A stretch of 64,000 nt of DNA from the NCBI GenBank assembly GCA_022432975.1, contig CM039511.1, positions 25,969,153 through 26,033,152 of the forward strand, read 5' to 3'. How positions within the stretch are numbered: position 1 is the first letter of the stretch; every line of letters begins with the position of its first letter. Position numbers and translations under genes: made by a program. Below are positions 9,660-20,061 of the stretch, piece after piece. The notes under the pieces were generated by a model. That model made no database searches. It was not told the DNA's origin and worked only from the letters and a program-made list of their open reading frames with translations. Origin of the DNA: Begonia masoniana (lineage: Eukaryota > Streptophyta > Magnoliopsida > Cucurbitales > Begoniaceae).

Positions 9660-10903
9660 AGTTAAGTGCTAGGTTGTTAAATTCAAATTTGAAATTTTAA
9701 TTCTCTCTAAGTTGTTTCATCCTAAATTAGTGAGGTGATTATCACTTTAGTGTCTTAGGAAAATTTTAGGTACTAAGGAATGTTTCCTAGCTAAGACAAT
9801 AAGAGAATAAGGGTCATGCTCACACTTAACATTTAATTTAGAGTAATGAAAACAACCTAGGAAACACTTAGTAAACTAATTTTAGAATGAAATTTTTTTA
9901 TTTTTTAATAATGTGTTAGTACCACAAATCCAAACAAATTCAACCAAGTTATCAACTTCAAATTAGAATCGCTAAAAATAATATTAATATCAACTAAATA
10001 ACTTCAAAAACAGTATAGAAATATATTAAATCACAAGTTTAAACAAGTTAACATGCTGAAATTTTCAAGTTATATAGAACAGAATTTTCATGTAGTGCTT
10101 GGTACTAATATGGCCGATTTCAACTTAAGCTTGATATAATCTTGCAATCAATTTGTGTAATCAATTACCAGCATATAATAGAAGTTACTCAACAAAAATC
10201 TAGATGCAAGTATCCAACAAATGATAAGAAAACTGAGGCATGAAAGTGCTAGAAAAACCGAGACAACATAACATGCAAAACCGAGTTATACTAGTTACTT
10301 GGCCGATTTTTAACATGCATTAATAAGAGCAGATTTTGTAATTAATTATTGGCATATATTTTAGACGCAAATCATAGTTCAAAACATAATAAAATGTGGT
10401 AGAAAAGCCTAAGTAATAATCATGCAAAAACTGAAGCAAAGGTAGTGATAAAACCAAGAAGAAAACAACAAGCACAGACCGATTTTTTAGGGGCGATTTC
10501 ATGCATCCAAAAATTCAGATTTAATCTCTTTGTTATAGGCATATCTCAGATGCAAATCATGGTTAAAATTTAACATAATAGGGTAGAAAATCTGAGGCAA
10601 AGATTATGCAATAACCGAGAGAAAAATGTAAGAAAAACCCGAGAAGAAAGTGATGGAGATGCCTTGCTTACCTTGGCCAAAGTTATGTCCAAGCATACCA
10701 CATTTTCCTTAATGTTTAAGTTATTAAATAATAAGAAAAATGGAAGCAAAGATTAAGATAAGCATAGCACAAAATAAGCACAAAATAGATTCGAAATTTA
10801 TGCTAGAAAATAAAGAGCGGCTATCCCGGTTTTGTGCCAACTTTGGACTAACGTCAAGGAAACTAAAACGCATGTGGGAAGCACCTAGCGCTCTGATACC
10901 ACT
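9660..10903 (-). mobile_element. J2 5' leader
   Basis: AT-rich non-coding leader homologous to 4065-5324, ending at the primer-binding site. Small indels separate the two copies. No reliable open frame. Confidence 0.7.
10890..10901 (-). other. Primer-binding site, J2
   Basis: The minus strand reads TGGTATCAGAGC, complementary to initiator Met tRNA, two bases from the LTR end at 10904. Confidence 0.9.
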
Positions 10904-11405
10904 TGACACGGGGGCTGTAACGCCTCCGAACCCACCCTGGCTCGGTGCGCTACTTGGCTCACTCTAACCTCGATAATTCTTATAAACACCAAAATATAAA
11001 AATAAAACTGACACAGCGGAATTTAAAGCTAAGTCTCCCGAAGCTCTCTCTTGTCATACTTAGCTGTCTAGACTCACTAATTTCCCTTAATCCTAACCAT
11101 TAAGTACCACAGCGACCTCCCCAAAATTTTCGATAAAGTAACGCCTGAAAATGGCGCCTCCAAAATACTAGGTACCTGCAAACGAATAAATCCCAACCAA
11201 TCCAGAATACTCCTACTCAACTTATCCAGCATACGAAATCACCAAATAGTAGTAAAGAGGGAAACTAAAATACTAACATCCCTAAGTGAAGAAAGTCCAC
11301 AGTATAGGGCGACACATCACCATTAACTTAGCTATAACTTTCCAATCATCAACCAAAAAGGGTTATGAATTCCCATCATTTCCATAAATAGAAATCTACA
11401 ATAAA

Positions 11406-12531
11406 CTACCAAAATACAAAGCCCCATATCCCCCGAAGACCATGGTCGAGGCGCCCCGACAACTGCCCGCACCGACGTGCCCCGTGTGCCACCAACTGCC
11501 GCCTAATCCTGGCTCCATCGTCTAGCTCACCTGTAACCGCGTCGATACCTACACCACCGAACATACACACACACGTAAGCTTACGCTTAGCAAGTAGGAG
11601 ATAACAAATGCGACTAAACAAAATGCAACCAATCCTATCACATGCAGTTTCTACTCGCTATCTTATTCTCGTTTCGTTTTCTATGCATTCTTTTATCATA
11701 GAACCCCTCACCAGTGCTAACCTTGGACCTTCACGCGACTAAGCGACATCCCTATAAAGTCCCTCGCAGGTGCCACCCTAACGCGACTGGACAACTCCCA
11801 AGAAGTCCCTCGCAGGTGTCCGACTCTCACAAAGTCCCTCACAAGTGCCACCTTAACGCGACTGGGCGACTCCCTTGGAGTCCCTCGTAAGTGTCACTCT
11901 AACACGACTGGGCAACTCCACTATAGTCCCTCGCAGGTGTCCACCCTAACGCGACTGGGCAACTCTCGTAGAGTCCCTCGCAGGTGTCACCCTAACACGA
12001 CTGGGCGACTCCAACATAGTCCCTCGCAGGTGTCACCGTAACGCGACTAGGCGACTCACACGGAGTCCCTCGCAGGTGTCACCCTAACGCGACTGGGCGA
12101 CTACACTAAAACCACGCCCCAAGTGCCACCCTAACACGATTGGGTGACTCTCCTTGAGTCCCTCGCGGGTGCCACCTTAACACAACCCCACAAAACCATA
12201 TTGCCACATTGCCTTTCTACTTATCAGTTTTTGTTTCATACTTACCATTCGAAACCATGCTCATGGTCAATACAATGCTTAACCAACAAAGAAAGCAAAA
12301 GAACCAAACAACACCATTTCATACTTACCATTCGAAACCATGCTCCAGGTCAATACAATGCTTAACCAACAAAGAAAGAAAAACAACCAAACAACAAACA
12401 AACAAACAACAAATAGCTTCCTACCGTTCTGTGGTGTAGGCCCGAAGGCAACAAAATACACGTCCACTACTTACCTGATTGCTCAGCTTTAACTAGCACA
12501 CTTCTATCGATCAATTCCTTCATTCGACGAC
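11406..12531 (-). other. LTR mini-gene blocks E3 (11406-11548) and E2 (12475-12531), El-F left LTR
   Basis: Read on the minus strand, E2 (57 nt) lies between TTATTTTAG and a GTAAGTAG donor, contains an ATG, and is open in the phase that joins E3. E3 starts after GGTGGTGTAG. GTATC to the next AG/GTGAG is 18 nt, and the frame stays open for 47 codons to a TAG. The intron ends pair over 14 of 15 positions (ccuacaccac.gaac with guuc.gugguguagg). Splicing is inferred. Confidence 0.45.
11740..12190 (+). repeat. 46-bp tandem repeats in El-F left LTR
   Basis: About nine degenerate copies of a unit of about 46 bp built on CCTAACGCGACTGGGCGACT and GAGTCCCTCGCAGGTGTCAC. It lies in the part of the LTR corresponding to intron 2. 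The same array is at 20880-21335. Confidence 0.85.
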
Positions 12532-13300
12532 CTAAAATAACAAAAACTTAGCTTGATAAGTTATCAATACATTCTAAGGAATTCTTAAACCTAAAACTAA
12601 CCAACAATTAAAACAATCTCACACTTAAACACTTAAACCCGATTTTTACGCAAATTTGACCGTCAAACTTCAAACGGTCATAACTCTCTCATTTTTCAAC
12701 GGATTTTGACGCGCCACTCCAATCCGCAAACCTCTACACGTCTACTATCCATTGAAACACTCAAATCAACCAACCAAACATATTGGCCAATCCGAATCTC
12801 CAAAAACAGAATCGGCCATCAAGTGTTCCTAAACCGATTTTTGTGTAACACTCCTCTAATCTTCAATCTAACCACTCAATTTGTAATATCCGGTTCGTAC
12901 GGATTCTTGAGAATATTATTATTATATTATTGGATGGCATTTTTGTAAATATGTCAAATCGGGTCCGTTTTACGAAAAGAAAGCGTCATGACGATCCTAA
13001 CAATTAATAGGAATTTTAAAGAAATTTAGGGAATTTTCGGAATAATATCGCTATATTCCGAGTAAATACGCTTTTCGTAATATAGAGGACGTTTTAGTAA
13101 AAATAGTAAACAAGGTCCGATTTGCGAATGAACAGTTTACTAGAACCCAGATAATAAGTTGGATTTATTGACGAAATAAGAAAATTTGAATAGTCGAAAA
13201 CACGAGAGGTAGTGACGTTCAATAAATAAATAAACTAATTAAAATAAATAATAAAATAAAAAAAAATTAAAATTAAAATCTTAATTTTAATTAAAAGAAA

Positions 13301-13325
13301 ACAGAATGGCTCGAAGCCATTCTGT
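13301..13325 (+). repeat. Hairpin ACAGAATGGCT/AGCCATTCTGT
   Basis: Perfect 11-bp arms with loop CGA, immediately upstream of the GC-rich leader of sLTR-B. A related hairpin (GAATGGCTTCA/TGAAGCCATTC) is at the equivalent place in the El-L left LTR, 35936-35960. An ATG at 13306 lies inside it. Confidence 0.75.
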
Positions 13326-14258
13326 TCTTCACCGCGACCCGACAGCCCGACGACAGAGTGCCGTGCGACACCCCTCCGACGACAACGATCGCCGTTCACC
13401 GGCGTTCTCCAGCGTTCTCCGGCCAGACCGCGGCGACCAGAGTGCTCCGGCCCATCCCCGCGCACGAACCGACTCGGTGAGTGGTTTTTTTTTGCCCTGT
13501 TTTCGGTTCGGTTTTGGTCGTGGGTGACGAGCCCGAATTGGCTCCGATCTTCGACCGAATTTATCCACCTCCGGCGTGGGGTTGCCGACCCTTTGGTCGG
13601 CTACGGCTGATTGGCCGCGATGTGCTCAAATTGAGCGAAAACAGTGAATGCCCGATTTGGGCAATTTCGGGTTTTGTGTGTAGCCTCGGGATTTTGGGTT
13701 AGTTTATGTTAATTTGATGTTAGGGTAGATGATTGGTGAGGAAATTGATGAGAATTGATGAAAAATCAAAAAGGGTGAAAATTTCGGGAATGGGCAGACT
13801 CGGGTTTTTGGATTTTTGACCTATCTACAGTCAATTGTTTTAAAATTCCTTTTGGCAGGTTAAAATAGGTTATTAGGGGAGCGCGTGGCCGCTGGAATCG
13901 TTCGATTCCGATAACCGACGCGAAAGTTACGCGCGTTCAAAGTTTCGGGTCGGTTTTACCGAACCCAAATTAGAGTCCGAAATTAATAGGTTTATAGTAA
14001 TTAACGATATAAAGGACGTATTGAACGTTATTGGACGGAATTAGAGTGAATTGTGAGAAATGTTAAAATTGGAGAATTTTCGGGTTTTTAGGAAAACTCG
14101 TTAATTGTGATTTTAAACTATCGAGCGTTAATCGTTGTTTAAATACTTCGATTAGTTAGGTGAAGATTTTAGGAAATTCATTAGTTAAGGTTTTTGTTAA
14201 ATTTGGACATATTATTGTTTAAGCTCGTATTAACGACAAATTGATAACAATTGCGTAG

Positions 14259-14899
14259 GTGAACCACGCTCGTGGACGGAGCTAGCCTTGCAACGGACGT
14301 CAGGTAAGTTTTCGTGACTTACTTTGACCAATCGGTCTACACCATACTTCGATGTCGTATCGAGGATCCCTGAAGAGTTGTTTCTTTAATCTGCTTTCGG
14401 TTGGGTAGTTAGGTTTAATTGTTTATAGGTTAGTTTATTTCGGTCTTGATGGTATACATATGTTTGTTTATTGTATGGTTACATTATGCTTATAACTGTT
14501 CATGCATCACGTGTTTCAAAATGGCATGAAAATGGATTTCTGCACGAGTTTTCAAATGAAATGAATAATGAACGAAAATACGTAATCTGTATCTGGTCAC
14601 GCGGGATGGGGCTCAGGCATGGCTGTAGGGTTTGTGAGCATGTACCCCCCTCCTCTAAATCGAAAGTGGTAGTCCGACCGCGGGATGTATCCTTTCCATT
14701 TAGAGGGCTGATATCTCGGTGGCAATCTGTATGAAATGACCTGATATGTCTGATATGCATGTTTTCTGAACTTCATATGCACTGCACGCATGCATCTGCA
14801 TTTACGTAGCTTACTGAGATTTCAATATCTCATATGTGTCTGTATGGTGTAGGTGATCTTGGCTTAGGTGAGGACGAGACCCCTCCACCTGGAGAGTGA
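14259..14899 (+). other. LTR mini-gene blocks E2 (14259-14303) and E3 (14853-14899), sLTR-B
   Basis: E2 is 45 nt between TGCGTAG and CAG/GTAAGT, and E3 follows TATGGTGTAG. Joined in phase, the frame has an RSWTEL segment, then RTSGD, then GEDETPPPGE before TGA at 14897. The intron (14304-14852, 549 bp) has CTACACCATAC (14337-14347) and GTATGGTGTAG (14842-14852), an exact 11-bp inverted pair at its two ends. No transcript evidence; signals and phase only. Confidence 0.5.
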
Positions 14900-15935
14900 C
14901 GCAGTTGACGGAGAATGGCTGCGGTGGTGTGCTGGCGCAGTCGACGCTTACCGACCCGTGGGGAAGTATGTATAGGTTTTGAGGGTTTTTGGAGTGTTTT
15001 GGGCTGATGATGAATTGTATAGAAATTGTAGGATGCTTGGATCTGGTTAGGTGTTAGATTCGTATTTGATGTTTTAAACGTTTTCATTGGAACCTGTTTA
15101 TAAACTGTTTTTGTAAAGTTTTATGGGATTGTTTGATGATAGTTGATAGGTTGGTATTTTGATAGATTGACGTGCAGAGGATTAGGCAAACTATTTATAA
15201 AGCGTTTTTGTTAATTCAGTTATTTGAATGTTATGAACTGCTTGGTGATTTTGTAAACAGGAGGATATGTTACACTTTTAAACGGAACCATGCAGTTCGT
15301 TTTCATGAAAATGTACTTCATTTTAATCGTGTTTAGAGTCGGTTTTGGACAGAGTTACGAGAACGTATGAATGTTTGGAAAGTTTATGTAAAATGTATAA
15401 TTGAAATGGAGATAGAAATGATATTGTGAAGAAGTGATAAGTTGATAAATTGAGGAATGAGAGAAGGTTGAGTGGTTTTATGTAAACTGTTTTTGTATGA
15501 TAAATGAATTTTTCTTTAAAGGTTTTCGAGGATGTTTTTAATTGATTTAGAGGCTTAAAAAGAAAAATTTTGTACGGGAAATTAGGAATAGTTTGAGGGT
15601 CGTTACACAATTAACCTAAACTAACATATCCAAGTGTTAAATGATCAAAAGAGGAAGAAAAACCTCAAGAAGAACCAAATTTTTGGACTCACCAATTTAG
15701 GGTTTTCAAACCCTTACCAAATTGTGATGACCTAAATGTGCAAGTATGAGTACGACTGCGGAAAAAACCTGGGGTTATGGGGCAAACCTCGGGACCTAAG
15801 CCGAGTTTAGGCGAATCTCGTACTTGAGTATAGGCAAATCCAGGGTCGTAAAAAGGGAGTCGTCACAATCACACATCGCTTGGGGAAGTATGTGGAAATG
15901 AAACATATGTAAAGAGACCCTTCCAACACAGCAAG

Positions 15936-16045
15936 ACGCGTTTTGGAGCACAATTGGCAACGGATCCCAAAAGAACTCCGAAGTTAAAAGTGCTTCGGTG
16001 AGAGCAATTCCAGGTTGGGTGGCCTTCTGGGAAGTTCTCACCAAA
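15936..16045 (+). ncRNA. 5S rRNA-like domain in Cassandra LTR1
   Basis: Matches the plant 5S rRNA middle and 3' part: cggatccc, aactccgaagttaa, gtgcttcgg.gagagcaattccaggttgggtg and ctgggaagttctc. The first part of the 5S gene is weakly matched. In Cassandra this region holds RNA polymerase III internal promoter-like sequence. It is not a ribosomal gene in a normal tandem context. Confidence 0.85.
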
Positions 16046-16128
16046 CAAAGCCGTGAGGGGAGGATATTGGGCTACGGCCCAATCCCCAGAGCGGACAATA
16101 TCTTACTGGGAAGTGGGGTCCTTACAAA

Positions 16129-16140
16129 TGGTATCAGAGC
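16129..16140 (+). other. Cassandra primer-binding site
   Basis: TGGTATCAGAGC, two bases after the end of LTR1, complementary to the initiator Met tRNA. It sets the plus orientation of the TRIM. Confidence 0.92.
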
Positions 16141-16369
16141 CTGTACCCAACCAGAAGTGTGGCCAACGAGGACGTTGGACCTAAATGTGCACGTATGAGT
16201 ACGACTGCGGGGCAAACCTCGGGACCAAAGCCGAGTGTAGGCGAATCTCGGACTCGAGTATAGGCGAATCCCGAGTCGTAAAAAGCGAGTCGTCACAATC
16301 CCACATCGCTTTGGGAAGTATGTGGAAATGAAACATTTGTAAAGAGACCTTCCCAATATAGTAAGACGC

Positions 16370-16475
16370 GTTTTGGAGCACAATTGGCAACGGATCCCAT
16401 AAGAACTCCGAAGTTAAAAGTGCTTCGGCGAGAGCAATTCCAAGTTGGGTGACACTCTGGGAAGTTCTCGCCAAA
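16370..16475 (+). ncRNA. 5S rRNA-like domain in Cassandra LTR2
   Basis: Same domain as in LTR1, with cggatcccataagaactcc closer to the 5S consensus. Between the two LTRs a handful of substitutions are visible, so both decayed moderately after insertion. Confidence 0.85.
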
Positions 16476-17224
16476 CAAAGCCGTGAGGGGAGGATATTGG
16501 GCTACGGCTCAATCCCCAGAGCGGACAATATTTTACTGAAAAAAGGGGTCGTTACACAAATTCACCTAAAACACACTAAAAACTCCAACAAACTTCACCT
16601 AAAGTTATAAGAACCAAAACCCATGTGATTTTACCTTGAACTCACTTGAGAAATTGAAGAACAAGGGAGGAGGAAGGGCAGATATGGAGGAGAGGGAGAG
16701 AGAGCCGAAGGAGATGAAGAAGACAAGGAAAAACTTAACATTTATTATCACCTTTTTCTCTTTTTATTTTATTCATTTAATAATCATTTGAAATTACAAT
16801 TAAATCCCTCCTTTTCTCTCTTAGCAGCATACGTGAAGCATCCTAAAATCACCACTTTTTCATACAATTTTTACTAAATTTTGATTGGTTTATGAAGTTT
16901 GATTTTTCAAAGGTTTGAATTTTCAACAATGGAATTTTCAAACCTTACATAATTGCATTTGAAATTTTAATTTAATCCTCCCTTTTTTCCTTAGCAGCCA
17001 ACGTGAATCATCATTCAAACCATCCATTTCTTTTTATAATTTAATCCATTTCAAGCATTTCTATTGGTTGGTAAAACTTTGAATTTTCAACCTAACTCTT
17101 TTTGACTTTTCCACCCTTATTTCTTCTACTTGGTATCTTTGTATTATCCTTTCTCATTTCATTATCTCTTAACACTAAACTCACATACAACCTAGCACGT
17201 TATTAGAATTTTCCGGGTGTTACA

Positions 17225-18860
17225 ATCCACCCTCCTTACAAAAATTTTGTCCTCAAAATTTGTAGCCTCGTTATTCCCTAACTTCTTGACTCCAACGCTA
17301 ACCTCTTAACTTCTGGGTTGCCAGACTAACTTCCATTTATCCTTCTACCGTAAATCATCAATCGGTTGGTAATGACAATCCCTATAACTCCAAAGTTTCA
17401 ACTTCAACTAACTCTGCACCGTATAACTCGAGTATTCATATGTTCATTAATTGCAACTAAGCATTCCTCACTTATACTCTCAACCCCTCTAACTTAGTTT
17501 CAACCATAACTTTTCCTCAAGCCAAGTTCACTTAGTCACTTATCTTTCTAATTCAATATTCATCAAACACTTACCTTACACCCTCAAACCTCCAAAGTTT
17601 TACATTACTCTCATTTTCATTCTACAGTTCAATTACTTCACGCTCCTTCCTTTTAATTTCTAATTTATCACTCTCACCCTTTCGCCTATGTTCCTCAAAC
17701 AATCAAGACCTTTTAGTGGTCGTTCTATCACCCGTTCTAACACCATCATCGTATGTCCAGCTCTTAATATTTAAATCTATCAACTACTCACTCAAAGTAC
17801 TATCTGTTCTCCAATTTATGTCCATTACACTCAATTTATCCAACTTCTGTCTCAGTCATCACCAAAGTCTGTTACTCACTGAACTCCTAAGTCTGTTACT
17901 TTTCTTCTCTACTTAATCACGGCATCTAGGTTCCTAAATTATTTCAATCCTTATGTTTTTTTACTCTTCCTAGATTAAATAACCCCCAAAAACTCGATAT
18001 GCCTACTCCTTGTTCCCAATCCTTAAGTTTGAACTTCCTTTCTACTCTACCACCTCATTCCTAACTTATCACTCCTATCTCTTACACTTACTTATATCAG
18101 TCAATCAAGACAATTTATACCTCAAACCATCATGATATTTCCTTAGTATTTCAACACAACCCTCATACTCAAAGCTCTCATCTCTTAAATCCATCAACTA
18201 TTCCTCAAAGTATACTCTGAATCTTCGTACTTACATTCACTAAGTTCAATTTGTCTAACTCCTAATTTCAGTCATTACCAAACACTCTAATTCTTAGGTC
18301 TAACCAAACTTTTCCCTAACTTTACTCTCAACACTCATTTCCCCTAATACCTTAAATGATATATACTCACTTTGAATTCGACCTCATAAATTCAAAATTG
18401 AAACTTCCCTAGATTCACAACCTACCTGAATTACCCATTTTATCTAACATTCCATTAAAATTTACTTATCTCTTCGCTTACCTCTTTCTTCTTAAGTCCA
18501 TCCAAAATTCATAATTTAACCTAAGAATTCTTCTATTTATTTTGCATAATCTTAACACTCGAGTTCTAACTTACATCCTATGCTTGAACTTATCCACTCT
18601 CAAACGTATGAACTCCAGCCTAAGCTCTATTCACCAAATCATTAGTTTCGACTACGTTACATACGAGTCAAACCTTCGAAACTTTCTAATTTAACCTTAT
18701 CCCTAACGCACTATCTCTAACGCACTAAACGGTTTCACTAAGCCTTTCCTATACTGTGTCGGTCATAACCATTTTGCTTATCTACAATCATCCTTAATTG
18801 AGTAATTTTCTAAACTAATACCAACATACGTAAAGATCAAATATTTTTCTAACCTGAGTA
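17225..18860 (-). mobile_element. El-F non-coding tail replacing pol
   Basis: About 1.6 kb of strongly strand-biased sequence (pyrimidine-rich on plus, purine-rich in element sense) with many stops in all frames. It ends at the 3' LTR with a GAGGACAAAATTTTTG polypurine-type signature. Blocks match the El-L tail at 36382-38070, for example the aaatctatc..ctttcaaagtatt and aatttatccaa.tt..c.cagt stretches. No pol remnant is recognisable. Confidence 0.7.
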
Positions 18861-19922
18861 TCACCTGGTTGTCGATGTAGCTGATCCTTTCTTTACTATG
18901 GAGCAGTCTGCGGCTATATGACCGGGTTGGTTACACTTAAAACATCTAACAACTTTTGGCTTTGGACAATCTCGGGAAATATGGCCAGTTTCAAAACAGT
19001 TATAACACTCATCTGCATACTATCCACACATTCCAGGATGGACTTCCAAACATTTAGGACACTGCGGATACCCTCTCTTCTTCAATTTTTTCGGCTTCTT
19101 TACTTTTCTCTGACCATTCAAAATTTCTCCTGGCCTTTTACTCCTCTGAAGCTGTGACAAAGATCCATCACCGTCAATCTGAGTTGTAATTCCCGTGAAT
19201 ATTTGACTGAGAACTTCTGCCGGTTTAATCAATTTACCAGCAGCTTCCTCCACCTCTAAGGCTTTGGCCATCACTCGAGTAAATGGTATTCCTTCAATTC
19301 CGAATGTCTTCACCAATATCTCAATCTCTGGCTTCAAACCCTACACAAACTGAAAGATTTTGTCTTCCTCCCTACTAACCAGATGGCTGGCGAATCCGGA
19401 CAGTGATTCAAACTGCTGAATGTATTCCCCTACTGATCCGGTTTGCTTCAATGCCATAAACTCCAATCTCTTTGCAACTTGGACTGTTCGGTTATAGTAC
19501 TTGTCGAAGAATAATTCTTTGAACTCCGCCCAAGTCATACTCTGAACACGAGTGGTAGCATTTACCGTTTCCCACCAGCTTTGGGCACTGTTAGATAGGT
19601 GGAAAGTAGAACACCTCACTTTATTTTCTTCCTCCACCGCAGCGACATTAAACATATTCTCAATGGTGCATATCCAACTCTCAGCAATTGCTGGATCAGT
19701 CAAACAACCGTCAAATGCGGGAGGCTTCAATCTCCAAAATCTCTCTCCACTAAAACTTATGCCATGATTTATCATAACTCCAAACATTTCAGCTTGCCTC
19801 CCAACCATCTCTGCAAGCTGCCTTACTGACTCCTCCAGCTGATTTCTAGGCTGTTCTGGTTCATTCCTAGGTCGTCCGGGTCGTCTTGGATTCTTTGGCA
19901 TTTTCGCTCTAATCCTGTACAA
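18861..19922 (-). pseudogene. El-F gag with two in-frame TAG codons
   Basis: The gag frame runs from an ATG at 19920-19922, or more likely the second ATG at 19899-19901 (MPKNPRRPGRP), to TGA at 18861. Motifs: PPAFDG, then the capsid core WWETVNATT and FDKYYNR, QTGSVGEYIQQFESLS, and FVxGLK. The C terminus has a short CPKCLEVHPGMC knuckle and two CCHC knuckles, CYNCFETGHISRDC and CFKCNQPGHIAADC. TAG codons at 19341-19343 (where relatives have CAG, Gln) and 19020-19022 break it. Both fit C-to-T change. Tekay-type Gag. Confidence 0.85.
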
Positions 19923-20046
19923 GGTTAAAACAATCTAATCTTAGTTATAAACTAACAAAAAAGAAAGAAATAACTTAAAGTCGGTGAAGCACGTTGCATG
20001 GCGGCCGGCATTGTCGGGTAATCCTTTGAACGACTCGACCATTTAT

Positions 20047-20057
20047 GCTATGATACA
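20047..20057 (-). other. Degenerate primer-binding site of El-F
   Basis: The minus strand reads TGTATCATAGC a few bases from the LTR end at 20062, a decayed version of TGGTATCAGAGC. Confidence 0.6.
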
Positions 20058-20061
20058 ATCT

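Larger units (their letters stand above)
12882..15607 (+). mobile_element. sLTR-B: solo LTR, 2726 bp, in El-F LTR
   Basis: Starts TGTAATATCC, ends GGGTCGTTACA, flanked by CAATT at 12877-12881 and 15608-15612. The other El-F LTR shows the unoccupied site (ccactCAATTaaccta) at about 22025-22036. No internal region, so it is a product of LTR-LTR recombination. It has a hairpin at 13301-13325, a GC-rich leader to about 13476, E2 at 14259-14303 and E3 from 14853. Its middle matches the left LTR of El-L. Confidence 0.95.
15723..16556 (+). mobile_element. Cassandra TRIM retrotransposon with 5S rRNA-like LTRs
   Basis: Flanked by CAAAT duplications (15718-15722 and 16557-16561); the empty site is in the other El-F LTR at about 22140. 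LTR1 is 15723-16126 (TGTGATGACC...GTCCTTACA) and LTR2 is about 16158-16556, with about 30 bp between that holds the primer site TGGTATCAGAGC. Both LTRs contain a 5S rRNA-like stretch (cggatccca.aagaactccgaagttaa and ggg.tgg...ctgggaagttctc). This is the hallmark of Cassandra, a non-coding, non-autonomous TRIM family. Total 834 bp, no ORF. The exact start of LTR2 is uncertain. Confidence 0.93.

Noticed and set aside
15936..16045. A genuine 5S rRNA gene
   Set aside because: It occurs twice inside short LTRs with a primer-binding site and target duplication, and its 5' part is poorly matched, so it is the 5S-like domain of Cassandra.
16000..16200. A second independent TRIM next to the first
   Set aside because: The repeated halves share one pair of CAAAT duplications and a single primer site, so they are the two LTRs of one element.
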